NCBI GenBank assembly: GCA_016929635.1
Contig: JAFGIL010000004.1
Location: 1 to 38,414, forward strand
DNA length: 38,414 nucleotides
Direction: 5' to 3'
Source of the DNA: Endomicrobiales bacterium
GTDB taxonomy: Bacteria > Elusimicrobiota > Endomicrobiia > Endomicrobiales > JAFGIL01
The position numbers and the translations under genes were made by a program. Positions 1 through 7,547 of this stretch are shown here, piece after piece. The stretch's first letter is position 1, and the number at the start of each line of letters is the position of its first letter. Under the pieces are notes generated by a model. The model was not told the DNA's origin and ran no database searches. It saw only the letters and a program-made list of their open reading frames with translations.

Positions 1-20
1 ATTAAATCCCTGTAACTTAC

Positions 21-49
21 TTGACAGAAAAATAATTTTCATATATACT
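21..49 (+). promoter_or_regulatory. Sigma70-type promoter of nadD cluster
   Basis: TTGACA at 21-26 and TATACT at 44-49 are separated by exactly 17 bases, close to the ideal housekeeping promoter. Transcription would start near 56, leaving a leader of only about 18 bases before the nadD ATG, with no clear Shine-Dalgarno sequence. The same -35/-10 pair with the same spacing occurs on the minus strand at 30877-30905. Confidence 0.8.
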
Positions 50-74
50 TTGTTATAAAAATATTGATTAAACT

Positions 75-665
75 ATGGTAATAAAACAGCGTATTGGATT
101 GTTTGGAGGGTCTTTTAATCCTGTTCATAACGGGCATATAAGCCTTGCCCTGGCTTCTAAAAAAGAGCTTAAGCTGAAGAAAGTCATATTTATACCAGCC
201 GCATTGCCGCCGCATAAAAAGACAGTGTGCCTGGCACCTAAGAAACACAGGCTAAATATGATCAAAATAGCATTGAAAAAGCATGCATTTTTTGAAATCA
301 GCCGGTTTGAATTAAAAAGAAAGCGTTCAACATATACATATCAGACTGTTCAATATTTCATTAAGAAATATCCAAAAAAAGAGCTGTTTCTTATAATTGG
401 TTCTGATTCGCTAAGAGAGCTCAACACCTGGAAGAAACCTGAATTCCTGCTTAAAAAATGCAGCATTGTGGTTGGAAAACGGGGGAAAATACCTGTAAGT
501 ACCCCTTTAATAGGAAATAGAAGAATTCTCAGAATAAAGGAATCAATACCCCCTGTATCTTCTTCATATATAAGATATCAGGCCGGGAATAAGAGATCAA
601 TCAGAGGCTTAGTCCCGAAAAACGTCGAAAGATATATCTTAAAAAACAGCCTTTACAGCAAATGA
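75..665 (+). CDS. nadD: Nicotinate-nucleotide adenylyltransferase NadD
   Basis: This 196-residue cytoplasmic enzyme would transfer AMP from ATP to nicotinate mononucleotide, giving deamido-NAD in NAD biosynthesis. The nucleotidyltransferase signature GGSFNPVHNGH lies at residues 11-21 (H18 and H21 are the HxGH pair). The family's C-terminal SSSYIR motif, normally (I)SST-x-IR, is at 162-167. Length is typical of bacterial NadD. The ATG at 75 gives the expected short N-terminus before the first beta strand; no Shine-Dalgarno is visible, and the leader after the upstream promoter is very short. The stop overlaps the yqeK start as ATGA, so the two are probably translationally coupled. Function is assigned from motifs and gene order. 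Confidence 0.95.
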   Translation: MVIKQRIGLFGGSFNPVHNGHISLALASKKELKLKKVIFIPAALPPHKKTVCLAPKKHRLNMIKIALKKHAFFEISRFELKRKRSTYTYQTVQYFIKKYPKKELFLIIGSDSLRELNTWKKPEFLLKKCSIVVGKRGKIPVSTPLIGNRRILRIKESIPPVSSSYIRYQAGNKRSIRGLVPKNVERYILKNSLYSK

Positions 666-1264
666 AAAATATGCCAAAAAAAGATGTTGATAAGATCATT
701 TCCTATTTAAAACAGCACCTGTCTAAAGCCAGGTTTAATCACACCCTGGGCACTTGGAGGGTTGCAAGGCAACTCGCCTCTAAACACAAGGTATCCCGGG
801 ATAAAATAGACATTGCATGCCTTTTGCATGACGCAGGAAAAGGGCTAAAAAACAGGCAATTGATTAAGTACGTAAAAAAAGCTAAAATGTATCTGCCATA
901 TCTCAAAGAAATAATTAAAAATAATCCCAGCATTCTACATAGTTTTGTGAGTGCGGATATTGCAAGAAAGAAATTCGGCGTTCGTGATAAAGAGATATTA
1001 AAAGCCATATCCTCTCATACGATAGGGTCTCCCTGCATGAATACCCTGGACAAGATAGTTTATCTTGCCGATATAACAGCGCCGGACAGGAGATACCCTC
1101 TTGTCAAAAGACTAAGGTGGCATGCATCGCGCGATTTAGACAAAGCAATGAGAATGGCATTGAAAAACAAAATACAGCATGTTATAAAAAACAAAAAATG
1201 GCTGCACCCGGGCGCTGTTGAGTCTTGGAACAGCTTCGTCGCCCCGAATGTGAGTAAATTGTAG
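662..1264 (+). CDS. yqeK: YqeK-family HD-domain hydrolase (predicted Ap4A hydrolase)
   Basis: This 200-residue protein belongs to the HD superfamily of metal-dependent phosphohydrolases. Likely metal ligands are H27, the HD pair H56-D57 (within HDAGK), H93, H119 and D137. The segment around 127-143, with YLAD followed by a D-R pair, is characteristic of YqeK. Characterised YqeK proteins hydrolyse diadenosine tetraphosphate symmetrically to ADP. The gene starts in an ATGA overlap with nadD, its usual neighbour, which supports the call. An in-frame ATG three codons later (671) is an alternative start; neither has a good Shine-Dalgarno. The stop codon falls inside the first arm of a long inverted repeat that may end or stabilise the transcript. 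Confidence 0.9.
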   Translation: MKNMPKKDVDKIISYLKQHLSKARFNHTLGTWRVARQLASKHKVSRDKIDIACLLHDAGKGLKNRQLIKYVKKAKMYLPYLKEIIKNNPSILHSFVSADIARKKFGVRDKEILKAISSHTIGSPCMNTLDKIVYLADITAPDRRYPLVKRLRWHASRDLDKAMRMALKNKIQHVIKNKKWLHPGAVESWNSFVAPNVSKL

Positions 1265-1335
1265 TGTAGGGGCTTGTCCCCGTAAAAATATAAATCGGTA
1301 TTTGTTATTTTTACGGGGACAAGGGCCTACACTAC
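1261..1335. repeat. Imperfect inverted repeat, 30-bp arms
   Basis: The arms at 1261-1290 and 1306-1335 are complementary at 28 of 30 positions and enclose a 15-base loop. The core GGGGCTTGTCCCC is more GC-rich than the flanks. No T-run follows, so it does not look like a simple intrinsic terminator. It looks like a REP- or MITE-type palindrome inserted directly behind yqeK. The rest of the gap to 1396 holds only the next gene's ribosome binding site. Confidence 0.7.
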
Positions 1336-1396
1336 AAATAAATCAGATTATTAAGCATCCTGTCGCATCCGGGGAGGCTGCAAGAAAGGGAAAGTT

Positions 1397-2596
1397 TTGA
1401 AGAAGCTATTTTCTTCCATTTTAAAACTAAAATTTGACCACATAATACTTTTTGCCATAGTTTTTCTCGTTTCAATTTCCCTGTATCTGTCTTGGAAGAG
1501 CCCTGTTGCAAAAGCTTTAAGGGACGGCAGGCGTATAAACGGGCTTATAATCGGAACAGACTGGGTAGATTACGCGCGGCATTCAGACACTCTGATTTTT
1601 GTAAGCTATGACCCAATCAGAAGGTTTCTGGATATAATCTCCATACCGCGCGATACAAAATTCAGCCCCCAGGGCTATAACTTCAGGCGTATCAACGAAG
1701 TATATGCCTATCACTTCAGGACGAAAAAAAATCATCAAATAGCATCCCGTGAGGTCTGCAACTCGGTTGAAAGCCTTCTTCTAAACCGCGTTAAGATCCC
1801 GCTTTATATGCAGATTAACTACTCAAGCTTTAAAAAACTTATTGACCTGATAGGCGGGCTTACAATCGATATAGACGAGCCGATGCACTATGACGATAAA
1901 GCAGGTAAGCTGCATATACATTTTGAAACCGGAAAACAGCACTTAGACGGCGAAAAAGCCCTGGATTACGTGCGTTACAGGGGCAGGGCGGGCGATGTAG
2001 GCCGGATATTCAGGCAGCAGCGTTTTATAAGGGCAATGCTTTCCAGCTGGAAGAATCTTTTCTTTATGTGGAACCTTCCAAAAATAATAATAATAGCCGT
2101 AAAAGAAATAAATACAAACTTGTCCTTATGGGATATGCTCGTTATTATTTCAGAATTAAAGGAGATCAATGTTAAAAACCTCCGCCTTTCCCAGCTTCCG
2201 GGAGAGTCAAAAAGAGGTTATTGGGAACCTGATATCGAAAATTGTGAAGGTTTAATGAACACGGTACTTCCCCAGAAAGACGCAATAGAATCGAAGAAAT
2301 CGCGTATAAGGATTGAAGTCTGGAACGCAGCCGGTGTAAGCAAACTGGCAGAAAACGTTGTCTGGATTCTGCGCCATCACGGCTACGATGTCATAGACTG
2401 GGGCAACTTCTCGGTCCGCCAGAAAAAGACGATTATCAAAGACCTTACGGGAGATCTGGAAGCAGCCCAAAGAATTTCTAACATCCTTGAATGCGGAGAA
2501 GTTATTACGCGTTATGACGAAAAACGTTTTATCGATATATCGGTAATACTCGGAGAGGATTGTAAAATAATTACGAATACAAAAACGCAAAATTGA
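1397..2596 (+). CDS. LytR-CpsA-Psr (LCP) family envelope protein
   Basis: LCP proteins are membrane-anchored phosphotransferases that attach glycopolymers to peptidoglycan or other acceptors. This 399-residue protein has a short basic N-terminus, one transmembrane helix (about 15-32), an LCP domain (about 48-215) and a LytR_C domain (about 303-390). LCP hallmarks include the IPRD segment and the HLDGEKALDYVRYR...DVGR...RQQ block, whose arginines and aspartates bind the lipid-linked pyrophosphate. The start is a TTG at 1397: AAGGG sits six bases upstream, and the codon places KK immediately before the membrane helix, whereas the next in-frame ATG would delete both. LCP genes often sit between yqeK and rsfS, as here. 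The glycan substrate cannot be inferred. Confidence 0.88.
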   Translation: MKKLFSSILKLKFDHIILFAIVFLVSISLYLSWKSPVAKALRDGRRINGLIIGTDWVDYARHSDTLIFVSYDPIRRFLDIISIPRDTKFSPQGYNFRRINEVYAYHFRTKKNHQIASREVCNSVESLLLNRVKIPLYMQINYSSFKKLIDLIGGLTIDIDEPMHYDDKAGKLHIHFETGKQHLDGEKALDYVRYRGRAGDVGRIFRQQRFIRAMLSSWKNLFFMWNLPKIIIIAVKEINTNLSLWDMLVIISELKEINVKNLRLSQLPGESKRGYWEPDIENCEGLMNTVLPQKDAIESKKSRIRIEVWNAAGVSKLAENVVWILRHHGYDVIDWGNFSVRQKKTIIKDLTGDLEAAQRISNILECGEVITRYDEKRFIDISVILGEDCKIITNTKTQN

Positions 2597-2639
2597 AAAT
2601 GCGATGAGATTTCGGCAGTATTATCCGGGTTTAAAAAAA

Positions 2640-2671
2640 AGCTGATGGCTGACAGCTGAAATCTGATAGCT
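2640..2671 (+). repeat. Degenerate heptanucleotide tandem repeat
   Basis: The leader in front of pilT reads as successive 7-base units AGCTGAT, GGCTGAC, AGCTGAA, ATCTGAT, then AGCT. It lies just upstream of the pilT ribosome binding site AGGAGG (2675-2680). It could be a replication-slippage repeat. No function is evident. Confidence 0.5.
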
Positions 2672-2685
2672 TTTAGGAGGATTCT

Positions 2686-3750
2686 ATGGAAATGTTTGAG
2701 ATTCTTAAGCAGGCGGTGCAAAGAGGGGCTTCCGACATTCATATGGTTATCGGAAAATCCCCTGTGGTCCGTATCAGGGGGCACGTACAGGAACTGGAAG
2801 AGTTCCCCAAACTCTCAGCCGAGGACTCCAAAAAACTTATCTACTCCATTCTTTTTGAGGACCAGCGTTCGAGATTTGAACAAAGCTGGGAGCTTGACTG
2901 CTCTTTCTCAATCCCGCAGCTATCCCGTTTCAGGGTAAACGTATTTATGCAGAAAAACGGCGTAGAGGCTGTCCTGCGTGTTATATCCTCAAAAATCCCC
3001 AGCCCCGATGAAATCGGAATGCAGCAGTCTATTCTTAAATTTGCTTCACTGCCAAACGGCCTCGTACTGGTAACAGGGCCTACAGGATCCGGAAAATCCA
3101 CTACCCTGGCCTGCCTCTTAAACATTATAAATGAAACCCGGCCTGAACACATTTTAACCATAGAAGACCCTATCGAGTTCGTTTATGAGAATAAAAAATG
3201 CATAGTACGACAAAGGGAAGTTGGCCAGCAGACAAAAAGTTTTACGAATGCCTTAAAATACGCGCTCAGGCAAGACCCGGATATTGTATTAATAGGTGAG
3301 ATGAGGGACCTTGAGACTATTTCAGCTGCTTTAACCATTGCTGAAACAGGACATCTGGCTTTCGGGACCTTGCATACAACCGATGCTGCCCAGACCGTTG
3401 ACAGGATTATCGATGTTTTCCCCCCTCACCAGCAGCAGCAGGTAAGGGTTCAGTTATCAACATCGTTACGAGGTGTAGTATCCCAAACCCTTCTTCCTAA
3501 ATCTGACGGCGTTGGACGGGTAGCAGCACGAGAAATCATGACAGTGACCCCTGCTATTGCCAACTTGATCAGGGAAGGCAAAACTCATCAGATTTACTCT
3601 GCGATAGAAACAGGAGCAAAATTCGGCATGATAAACTTAGACAGGGCTTTACTGCAGCTTGTCCAAACCGGTCAGGTGAATCCCGAGGATGCGATATCAA
3701 AGGCAAAAAATCCGGATTTTGTGCGGAGCGGCGGACGAGGAGCGTTCTAA
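2686..3750 (+). CDS. pilT: Type IV pilus retraction ATPase PilT
   Basis: PilT is the hexameric cytoplasmic ATPase that disassembles type IV pili and powers twitching motility. The 354-residue protein is normal in length. It has an N-terminal PAS-like domain (1-100), Walker A GPTGSGKST at 131-139, an Asp box around 159-175, Walker B DIVLIGEMRD at 199-208 and a His box TGHLAFGTLHTTDA at 221-234. The retraction motif reads AIANLIRE at 290-297, against the usual AIRNLIRE, so the arginine is replaced by alanine. A perfect AGGAGG lies five bases before the ATG. No pilin, pilB or pilC gene is in the window. The downstream CNB-GAF gene is only 22 bases away and probably cotranscribed. A PilT-like motor for another apparatus cannot be excluded. 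Confidence 0.92.
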   Translation: MEMFEILKQAVQRGASDIHMVIGKSPVVRIRGHVQELEEFPKLSAEDSKKLIYSILFEDQRSRFEQSWELDCSFSIPQLSRFRVNVFMQKNGVEAVLRVISSKIPSPDEIGMQQSILKFASLPNGLVLVTGPTGSGKSTTLACLLNIINETRPEHILTIEDPIEFVYENKKCIVRQREVGQQTKSFTNALKYALRQDPDIVLIGEMRDLETISAALTIAETGHLAFGTLHTTDAAQTVDRIIDVFPPHQQQQVRVQLSTSLRGVVSQTLLPKSDGVGRVAAREIMTVTPAIANLIREGKTHQIYSAIETGAKFGMINLDRALLQLVQTGQVNPEDAISKAKNPDFVRSGGRGAF

Positions 3751-3772
3751 GAGTTAAACTGGGAGGAAAAAA

Positions 3773-4708
3773 ATGGACAAGATATCATTATTTAAATCTG
3801 TATATATATTCAGCAATCTTGAAAACAGCCTGATATCCCAATTCGTGGATCAGATTAAGGAAGTAAAAATTTCCAGAGACACCGAGATATTCAGGGAAGG
3901 CGACATGTCCGATTGTTTCTATATAATAGATTCAGGAGAGATAAACATATACAAACAACTCGGGGCCGGCAAGGAAAAGATCCTGGCAATTCTCGGGCCC
4001 GGAACCGTTTTCGGGGAAATGGCATTTTTCTCCGATTTGCCCCGGACAGCAAACGCACGCGCAAGGACCGATTCATCTATCCTGAAAATAAACAGGGACG
4101 ATTTTTTAAACATAGTAAACATCAAACCCAAAGAGGGCCTGAAAATTCTCTCCAGGCTTCTTGAAGTTGTAATGGGCCGCCTTGAGCAGACAAGCAGGGA
4201 GCTCGCTACCGTGTATCAGACCGGGAAGATAATATCATCCAACAAACCTTTAAACCAGATAATAAAGGAAGTACAGGATGAGATATTGTCTGCGATACCT
4301 GATGCGAATCAGTATGCAACATTTCTTTACAATGAGTTTAACCAGGAATTCGAAGCTATTTCTTCATGTGACAAAATAAAAGAGATCCCGGTTAAAAATA
4401 AAATAATTGAAAACATAAAAAATGCCCGTTCCGGAATAATCTCTAAAAACTCGAAAGACGATAATATAGCCTCAGATATGTTTTTCAAGGATTCAAAATC
4501 GTGTCTCATAGTGCCGATTTTAAGGATTGATAACCTGCTGGGATTTCTTCTGCTCTCAAACAGCGAAAGAACAAACGCATTTAAAAACAGCCATGCTTTG
4601 CTGCTCCTTGCAGTGGCAGGACAGCTCTCAGAGGCAATTGAGAACATTCACTTTAAACAGGAGGAGCGTGACAGGCAAAAGCTTCAGGCAGCCAAACAAG
4701 AATACTGA
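3773..4708 (+). CDS. Cyclic-nucleotide-binding and GAF domain signalling protein
   Basis: This is a soluble 311-residue two-domain sensor with no DNA-binding or catalytic domain visible. Residues 5-125 form a Crp-type cyclic nucleotide-binding domain; its phosphate-binding cassette is FGEMAFFSDLPRTANA at 80-95, with E82 and R91 in the ligand-binding positions. A helix (about 125-150) leads into a GAF domain at about 155-295, and a charged tail ends the protein. GGGAGG lies six bases before the ATG. It sits between pilT and rsfS with gaps of 22 and 4 bases, so it is likely in the same transcript. A role in regulating the neighbouring PilT motor is an attractive inference, but the sequence does not show it. 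The cAMP versus cGMP preference cannot be read here. Confidence 0.82.
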   Translation: MDKISLFKSVYIFSNLENSLISQFVDQIKEVKISRDTEIFREGDMSDCFYIIDSGEINIYKQLGAGKEKILAILGPGTVFGEMAFFSDLPRTANARARTDSSILKINRDDFLNIVNIKPKEGLKILSRLLEVVMGRLEQTSRELATVYQTGKIISSNKPLNQIIKEVQDEILSAIPDANQYATFLYNEFNQEFEAISSCDKIKEIPVKNKIIENIKNARSGIISKNSKDDNIASDMFFKDSKSCLIVPILRIDNLLGFLLLSNSERTNAFKNSHALLLLAVAGQLSEAIENIHFKQEERDRQKLQAAKQEY

Positions 4709-4712
4709 TTAT

Positions 4713-5075
4713 ATGGCGAGAAATAAAATCAACTTCCTAAAACTTGCAAAAATATCCGCAAAAATTGCATCAGATAAAAAAGGCTCAAAAATTTCCATAT
4801 TGAATGTCCGCCGCCTCACAACGCTGGCGGATTATTTTGTTATTGTTACCGTTGATTCAATGCCCCAGATGAAAGCTATAACTGATGCTATATATAAAAC
4901 ATTTAACGAAAAGGAAAATTATCTGCCGGTACATTCCGAAGGCAGAAAATCTTCTTTATGGTCTATCCTGGATTATGGCGGCCTCGTTGTTCATGTGATG
5001 TTATCCCAGGCAAGGAATTTCTATGCCCTTGATAAAATATGGGCTGAAGCAAGAAAGGTTAAATTACGCGATTGA
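4713..5075 (+). CDS. rsfS: Ribosomal silencing factor RsfS
   Basis: RsfS binds ribosomal protein uL14 on the 50S subunit and blocks subunit joining during starvation. The 120-residue protein shows the family pattern: DKKGSKISILNV (21-32), LADYFVIVT (38-46), the EGR-x5-W segment (77-83), LDYGGLVVHV (86-95) and R-x-FYALDKIW (101-110). The reading frame is open upstream to 4527, but that part overlaps the CNB-GAF gene and has no RsfS similarity. The ATG at 4713, four bases after the preceding stop, gives the usual length. The Shine-Dalgarno is weak, which suggests translational coupling. This gene closes the classic nadD-yqeK-LCP-rsfS group. Confidence 0.93.
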   Translation: MARNKINFLKLAKISAKIASDKKGSKISILNVRRLTTLADYFVIVTVDSMPQMKAITDAIYKTFNEKENYLPVHSEGRKSSLWSILDYGGLVVHVMLSQARNFYALDKIWAEARKVKLRD

Positions 5076-5082
5076 TACATTC

Positions 5083-5126
5083 TGCCCGTTCCCGCAACGG
5101 GCTTAGGCCCGTTGCGGGAACGGGCA
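5083..5126. repeat. Perfect GC-rich inverted repeat, 20-bp arms
   Basis: Arms at 5083-5102 and 5107-5126 are perfectly complementary over 20 bases around a TTAG loop. The composition is far more GC-rich than the surroundings. There is no T-run, so this is a REP-like palindrome or RNA-stabilising hairpin between rsfS and the flavoprotein gene, though it could also attenuate transcription. Confidence 0.8.
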
Positions 5127-5144
5127 TGCGAATACATTTAATTT

Positions 5145-6245
5145 ATGGAAAAAGTAGACATTACTATTATCGGAGCCGGGGTTGTAGGGCTTGCTGTTGC
5201 GGCAAGACTTTCAAGCTCGGGCAAGTCATGTATAATACTGGAGAAAAACTCCAAATTCGGACAGGAAACATCAAGCAGGAACAGCGAGGTTATCCATAGC
5301 GGCATTTACTATCCCCGGAACTCGCTTAAAGCAAAACTTTGCGTTAAGGGCAACAAATCCCTGTACGAATTCTGCAATAAAAACAACATTAAATTTTCAA
5401 AGCTAGGAAAAGTAATTGTTGCCACCAACCAGGATGAAATTACAGCAATAGAGAAATTAAAACAAAACGGGCAGAACAACGGCGTGGAAAACCTTCAGTT
5501 GCTGACCAAAAAGCAATTGAAAGACATGGAACCTGAAGTCAACGCACTTGAAGCATTGTACTCACCTGACACAGGAATTATAGATACCCACTCCCTAATG
5601 CAAAAATATCTGGCAATCGCACAGGAAAATGAGGCTTTGATATCCTATGACTCCGAGGTTACTGCAATAGAAAAAGCCAACGGAAGTTTCAATATTACAG
5701 TAAAAAAAGACAATTATAAGTTTCAAACCGAACTGCTGATAAACTGTGCAGGGCTAAACTCCGACAAAATTGCTTCCATGTGCGGGATAGATGTAGAGGA
5801 ATCAAAATACAGGCTATATTATTGTAAAGGAAGTTATTTCAGGACAAATCAGGCATTTAACGTTAAAAGGCTGGTATACCCGGTGCCTTCAGTGAATGTC
5901 CAGCATCTTGGGATACATTTAACAATAGACCTGGCCGGAAGTGTCAGGTTTGGCCCAAATGCACAATACATCGATACAATAGATTACTCGATTGATACAG
6001 CGCAAAAAGAAGCTTTCCAAAAATCCATAAAAACATACCTCCCATCAATACAGGAAGACGCCCTGTATCCCGACACGGCAGGCATAAGGCCTAAACTCCA
6101 GGGGCCAGAAGACGGCTTCAGGGACTTCATTATCTGCAACGAAAAGGAAAAGAAGCTTGAAGGACTGATTAACCTTATTGGTATCGAATCCCCGGGCCTT
6201 ACAGCATCGGACGCAATCGCGGAGTACGTCGAAGGATTAATTTAA
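5145..6245 (+). CDS. lhgO: FAD-dependent oxidoreductase, L-2-hydroxyglutarate oxidase (LhgO)-like
   Basis: This 366-residue protein belongs to the DAO-type FAD-dependent oxidoreductases and most resembles L-2-hydroxyglutarate oxidases, which oxidise L-2-hydroxyglutarate to 2-oxoglutarate. The dinucleotide-binding motif GAGVVG is at 10-15, with the acidic ribose-binding residue E33 ending the second strand. The family signature around SGIYYP is at 52-57 (H51 precedes it). A C-terminal segment with AGIRPKLQGP and the ending IGIESPGLTASDAIAEYV completes the FAD site. Length is slightly below the usual ~400 residues. No good Shine-Dalgarno precedes the ATG. The gene stands alone after the palindrome. 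Substrate specificity within this family is not certain. Confidence 0.82.
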   Translation: MEKVDITIIGAGVVGLAVAARLSSSGKSCIILEKNSKFGQETSSRNSEVIHSGIYYPRNSLKAKLCVKGNKSLYEFCNKNNIKFSKLGKVIVATNQDEITAIEKLKQNGQNNGVENLQLLTKKQLKDMEPEVNALEALYSPDTGIIDTHSLMQKYLAIAQENEALISYDSEVTAIEKANGSFNITVKKDNYKFQTELLINCAGLNSDKIASMCGIDVEESKYRLYYCKGSYFRTNQAFNVKRLVYPVPSVNVQHLGIHLTIDLAGSVRFGPNAQYIDTIDYSIDTAQKEAFQKSIKTYLPSIQEDALYPDTAGIRPKLQGPEDGFRDFIICNEKEKKLEGLINLIGIESPGLTASDAIAEYVEGLI

Positions 6246-6436
6246 TTTCACAAATTTTTCCCAATATTTACTCTCAAACCGGATTTTTTTTTACCGAAAA
6301 CACCCAAAAAAACATCCTTCTTTTTCCAAAAAATTCACAGATTTTCCTAATTTTTTGCATAACTTCACGATAATATATGGTATAAGCAGAACCAGAATCT
6401 GTTCAAGAAAAAAGGAACAAAAACAAGGCTAATAAA
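6246..6436 (+). promoter_or_regulatory. Leader region with possible extended -10 element
   Basis: This 191-base gap is T-rich and holds no RNA gene or clear terminator. TGGTATAAG at 6378-6386 fits an extended -10 promoter element; no correctly spaced -35 is visible (TTGCAT at 6355-6360 is 20 bases away). It would transcribe the following hypothetical gene. Confidence 0.35.
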
Positions 6437-6964
6437 ATGAAGAAACTTATTGTATTATCAATCATTATTTGCTTTTCACTGAATGGAATAGTCCCTCAGT
6501 TGATTATCCATCCGGATACCTATGATGATGTTACATATGCCCTGAAAAAGCACTCAAAGGTGTTTGAGCCATTTGCGCTAATTACCATGTCGGTAAAGCT
6601 GGTAACAAACGTATTTGTTGAACACAACCCTCTTTTAGGTGCTATAAGTAATCCCTTAAACACCGCACAGGATAAGGATAACAAAAGCAGGCGGGATTCA
6701 TCCAGTAATGCTACGCTTCTAACAAAATTACCAACTTTAAGAAGAGGTACTAACGCAAATAATAACGCGCCTGATAACAAATGTTACAGCATCCGCGGCT
6801 TATCAAACCATCAAGTCCGGAAACAACTTGATGTCTTTAATTGTATTTTTGATTTTAACTATATATTTCTAATATTATTATATACATTGATATTATTACC
6901 CAGGGGTACTATCAACGACAACAATATTATAAATCTGGGAAGATACAGCCCAATCCCGACTTAA
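6437..6964 (+). CDS. Hypothetical exported or membrane protein
   Basis: I do not recognise this 175-residue protein. It begins with KK and a hydrophobic stretch (about residues 4-19), which looks like a signal peptide or membrane anchor. A Ser/Asn-rich polar middle (about 75-115) follows, and a second hydrophobic segment lies at about 139-154. There is one cysteine in the N-terminal segment and two later (116 and 136 approximately), with no recognisable catalytic motif. AAGG lies eight bases before the ATG. A strong intrinsic terminator begins inside the last codons and carries the stop in its loop, which supports this as the true 3' end of a transcript. It might belong with the small genes downstream. 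Confidence 0.55.
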   Translation: MKKLIVLSIIICFSLNGIVPQLIIHPDTYDDVTYALKKHSKVFEPFALITMSVKLVTNVFVEHNPLLGAISNPLNTAQDKDNKSRRDSSSNATLLTKLPTLRRGTNANNNAPDNKCYSIRGLSNHQVRKQLDVFNCIFDFNYIFLILLYTLILLPRGTINDNNIINLGRYSPIPT

Positions 6965-6985
6965 TAATGGGATTGGGTTTTTTCT
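6949..6985 (+). terminator. Intrinsic terminator after hypothetical gene
   Basis: CCCAATCCC (6949-6957) pairs perfectly with GGGATTGGG (6969-6977) and is followed by TTTTTTC TTT. The stop codon of the preceding gene (6962-6964) is in the loop. Only 26 bases separate the end of the T-run from the next start codon, so the terminator may also act as an attenuator for the small genes. Confidence 0.85.
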
Positions 6986-7011
6986 TTGCCTTAAAACGGG
7001 AGGTGAATGAA

Positions 7012-7242
7012 ATGAACTACACAGAACTTGCAAAAATGCTGATTAACAAATATCCAACAAGGTTATGCTTAAAAGTATTTAACGACCTGAGCCTTTCTGA
7101 CGTTCAGAACCTGATAGCGAATATGAACAATGTGGCTTACTTTGAAAGACTGAAAAATGAATTAGACAGAATTACTACAATCAGAAAGAAGCATCATATT
7201 GAGAAGCTTCTTAACACAAAAATCAGAGCCTTAACATCGTAG
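7012..7242 (+). CDS. Small hypothetical helical protein, paralogue A
   Basis: The 76-residue soluble protein is predicted to be mainly helical and matches no family I know. The frame is open from 6967, but that start lies inside the terminator hairpin. GGGAGG at 6998-7003, eight bases before the ATG at 7012, fixes the start. The protein begins MNYTELAKML and aligns along its whole length with the next gene's product (MNY, AK-L, LI, NV, EL and I positions conserved), so the two arose by tandem duplication. The conserved features are two helices joined by a short turn, with alternating Leu/Ile and Lys/Glu. It was probably transcribed with the next two genes. No function is assigned. Confidence 0.72.
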   Translation: MNYTELAKMLINKYPTRLCLKVFNDLSLSDVQNLIANMNNVAYFERLKNELDRITTIRKKHHIEKLLNTKIRALTS

Positions 7243-7265
7243 TAAACTGTATCGGAGGTTATGTT

Positions 7266-7526
7266 ATGAATTACGAATTAATGGCAAAGCTTCTCGTGGA
7301 AAAAAATAACACGAAGTTTAGCGCCAAACTAGTACAAAATATAAAACTACTGGATGCTATATCTTTAATTTATTATATCGAAAATGTCGACTTTCTCAGG
7401 GGATTAAACCAGGAATTACTAAAAGATATTGAAACCGACAGCATAAACAGAATTATCGATTTAATAATAAAAAGAATAGTCGAACTGGAAAAAAGGGAAT
7501 TTTGCGGCAATGGAATTGCCAATTAA
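7266..7526 (+). CDS. Small hypothetical helical protein, paralogue B
   Basis: This 86-residue protein begins MNYELMAKLL and is a divergent paralogue of the preceding 76-residue product, with ten extra residues at the C-terminus including one cysteine. It is Leu/Ile-rich and helical, with no signal peptide or membrane segment. GGAGG at 7254-7258 lies seven bases before the ATG; an earlier ATG at 7261 is out of frame. The gap to paralogue A is 23 bases and to the next small gene 21 bases, so the three form a cassette. The function is unknown; regulatory, toxin-like or partner-binding roles are all possible and unsupported. Confidence 0.72.
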   Translation: MNYELMAKLLVEKNNTKFSAKLVQNIKLLDAISLIYYIENVDFLRGLNQELLKDIETDSINRIIDLIIKRIVELEKREFCGNGIAN

Positions 7527-7547
7527 ATTTAGGGGGTGGGGAATTTT

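Noticed and set aside
4527-4712. Upstream extension of the rsfS frame
   Set aside because: It overlaps the CNB-GAF gene, has no RsfS similarity, and the ATG at 4713 gives the normal family length.
6967-7011. ATG at 6967 as the start of small paralogue A
   Set aside because: It lies in the terminator hairpin. The GGGAGG at 6998 serves the ATG at 7012, and the paralogue begins at the matching MNY.
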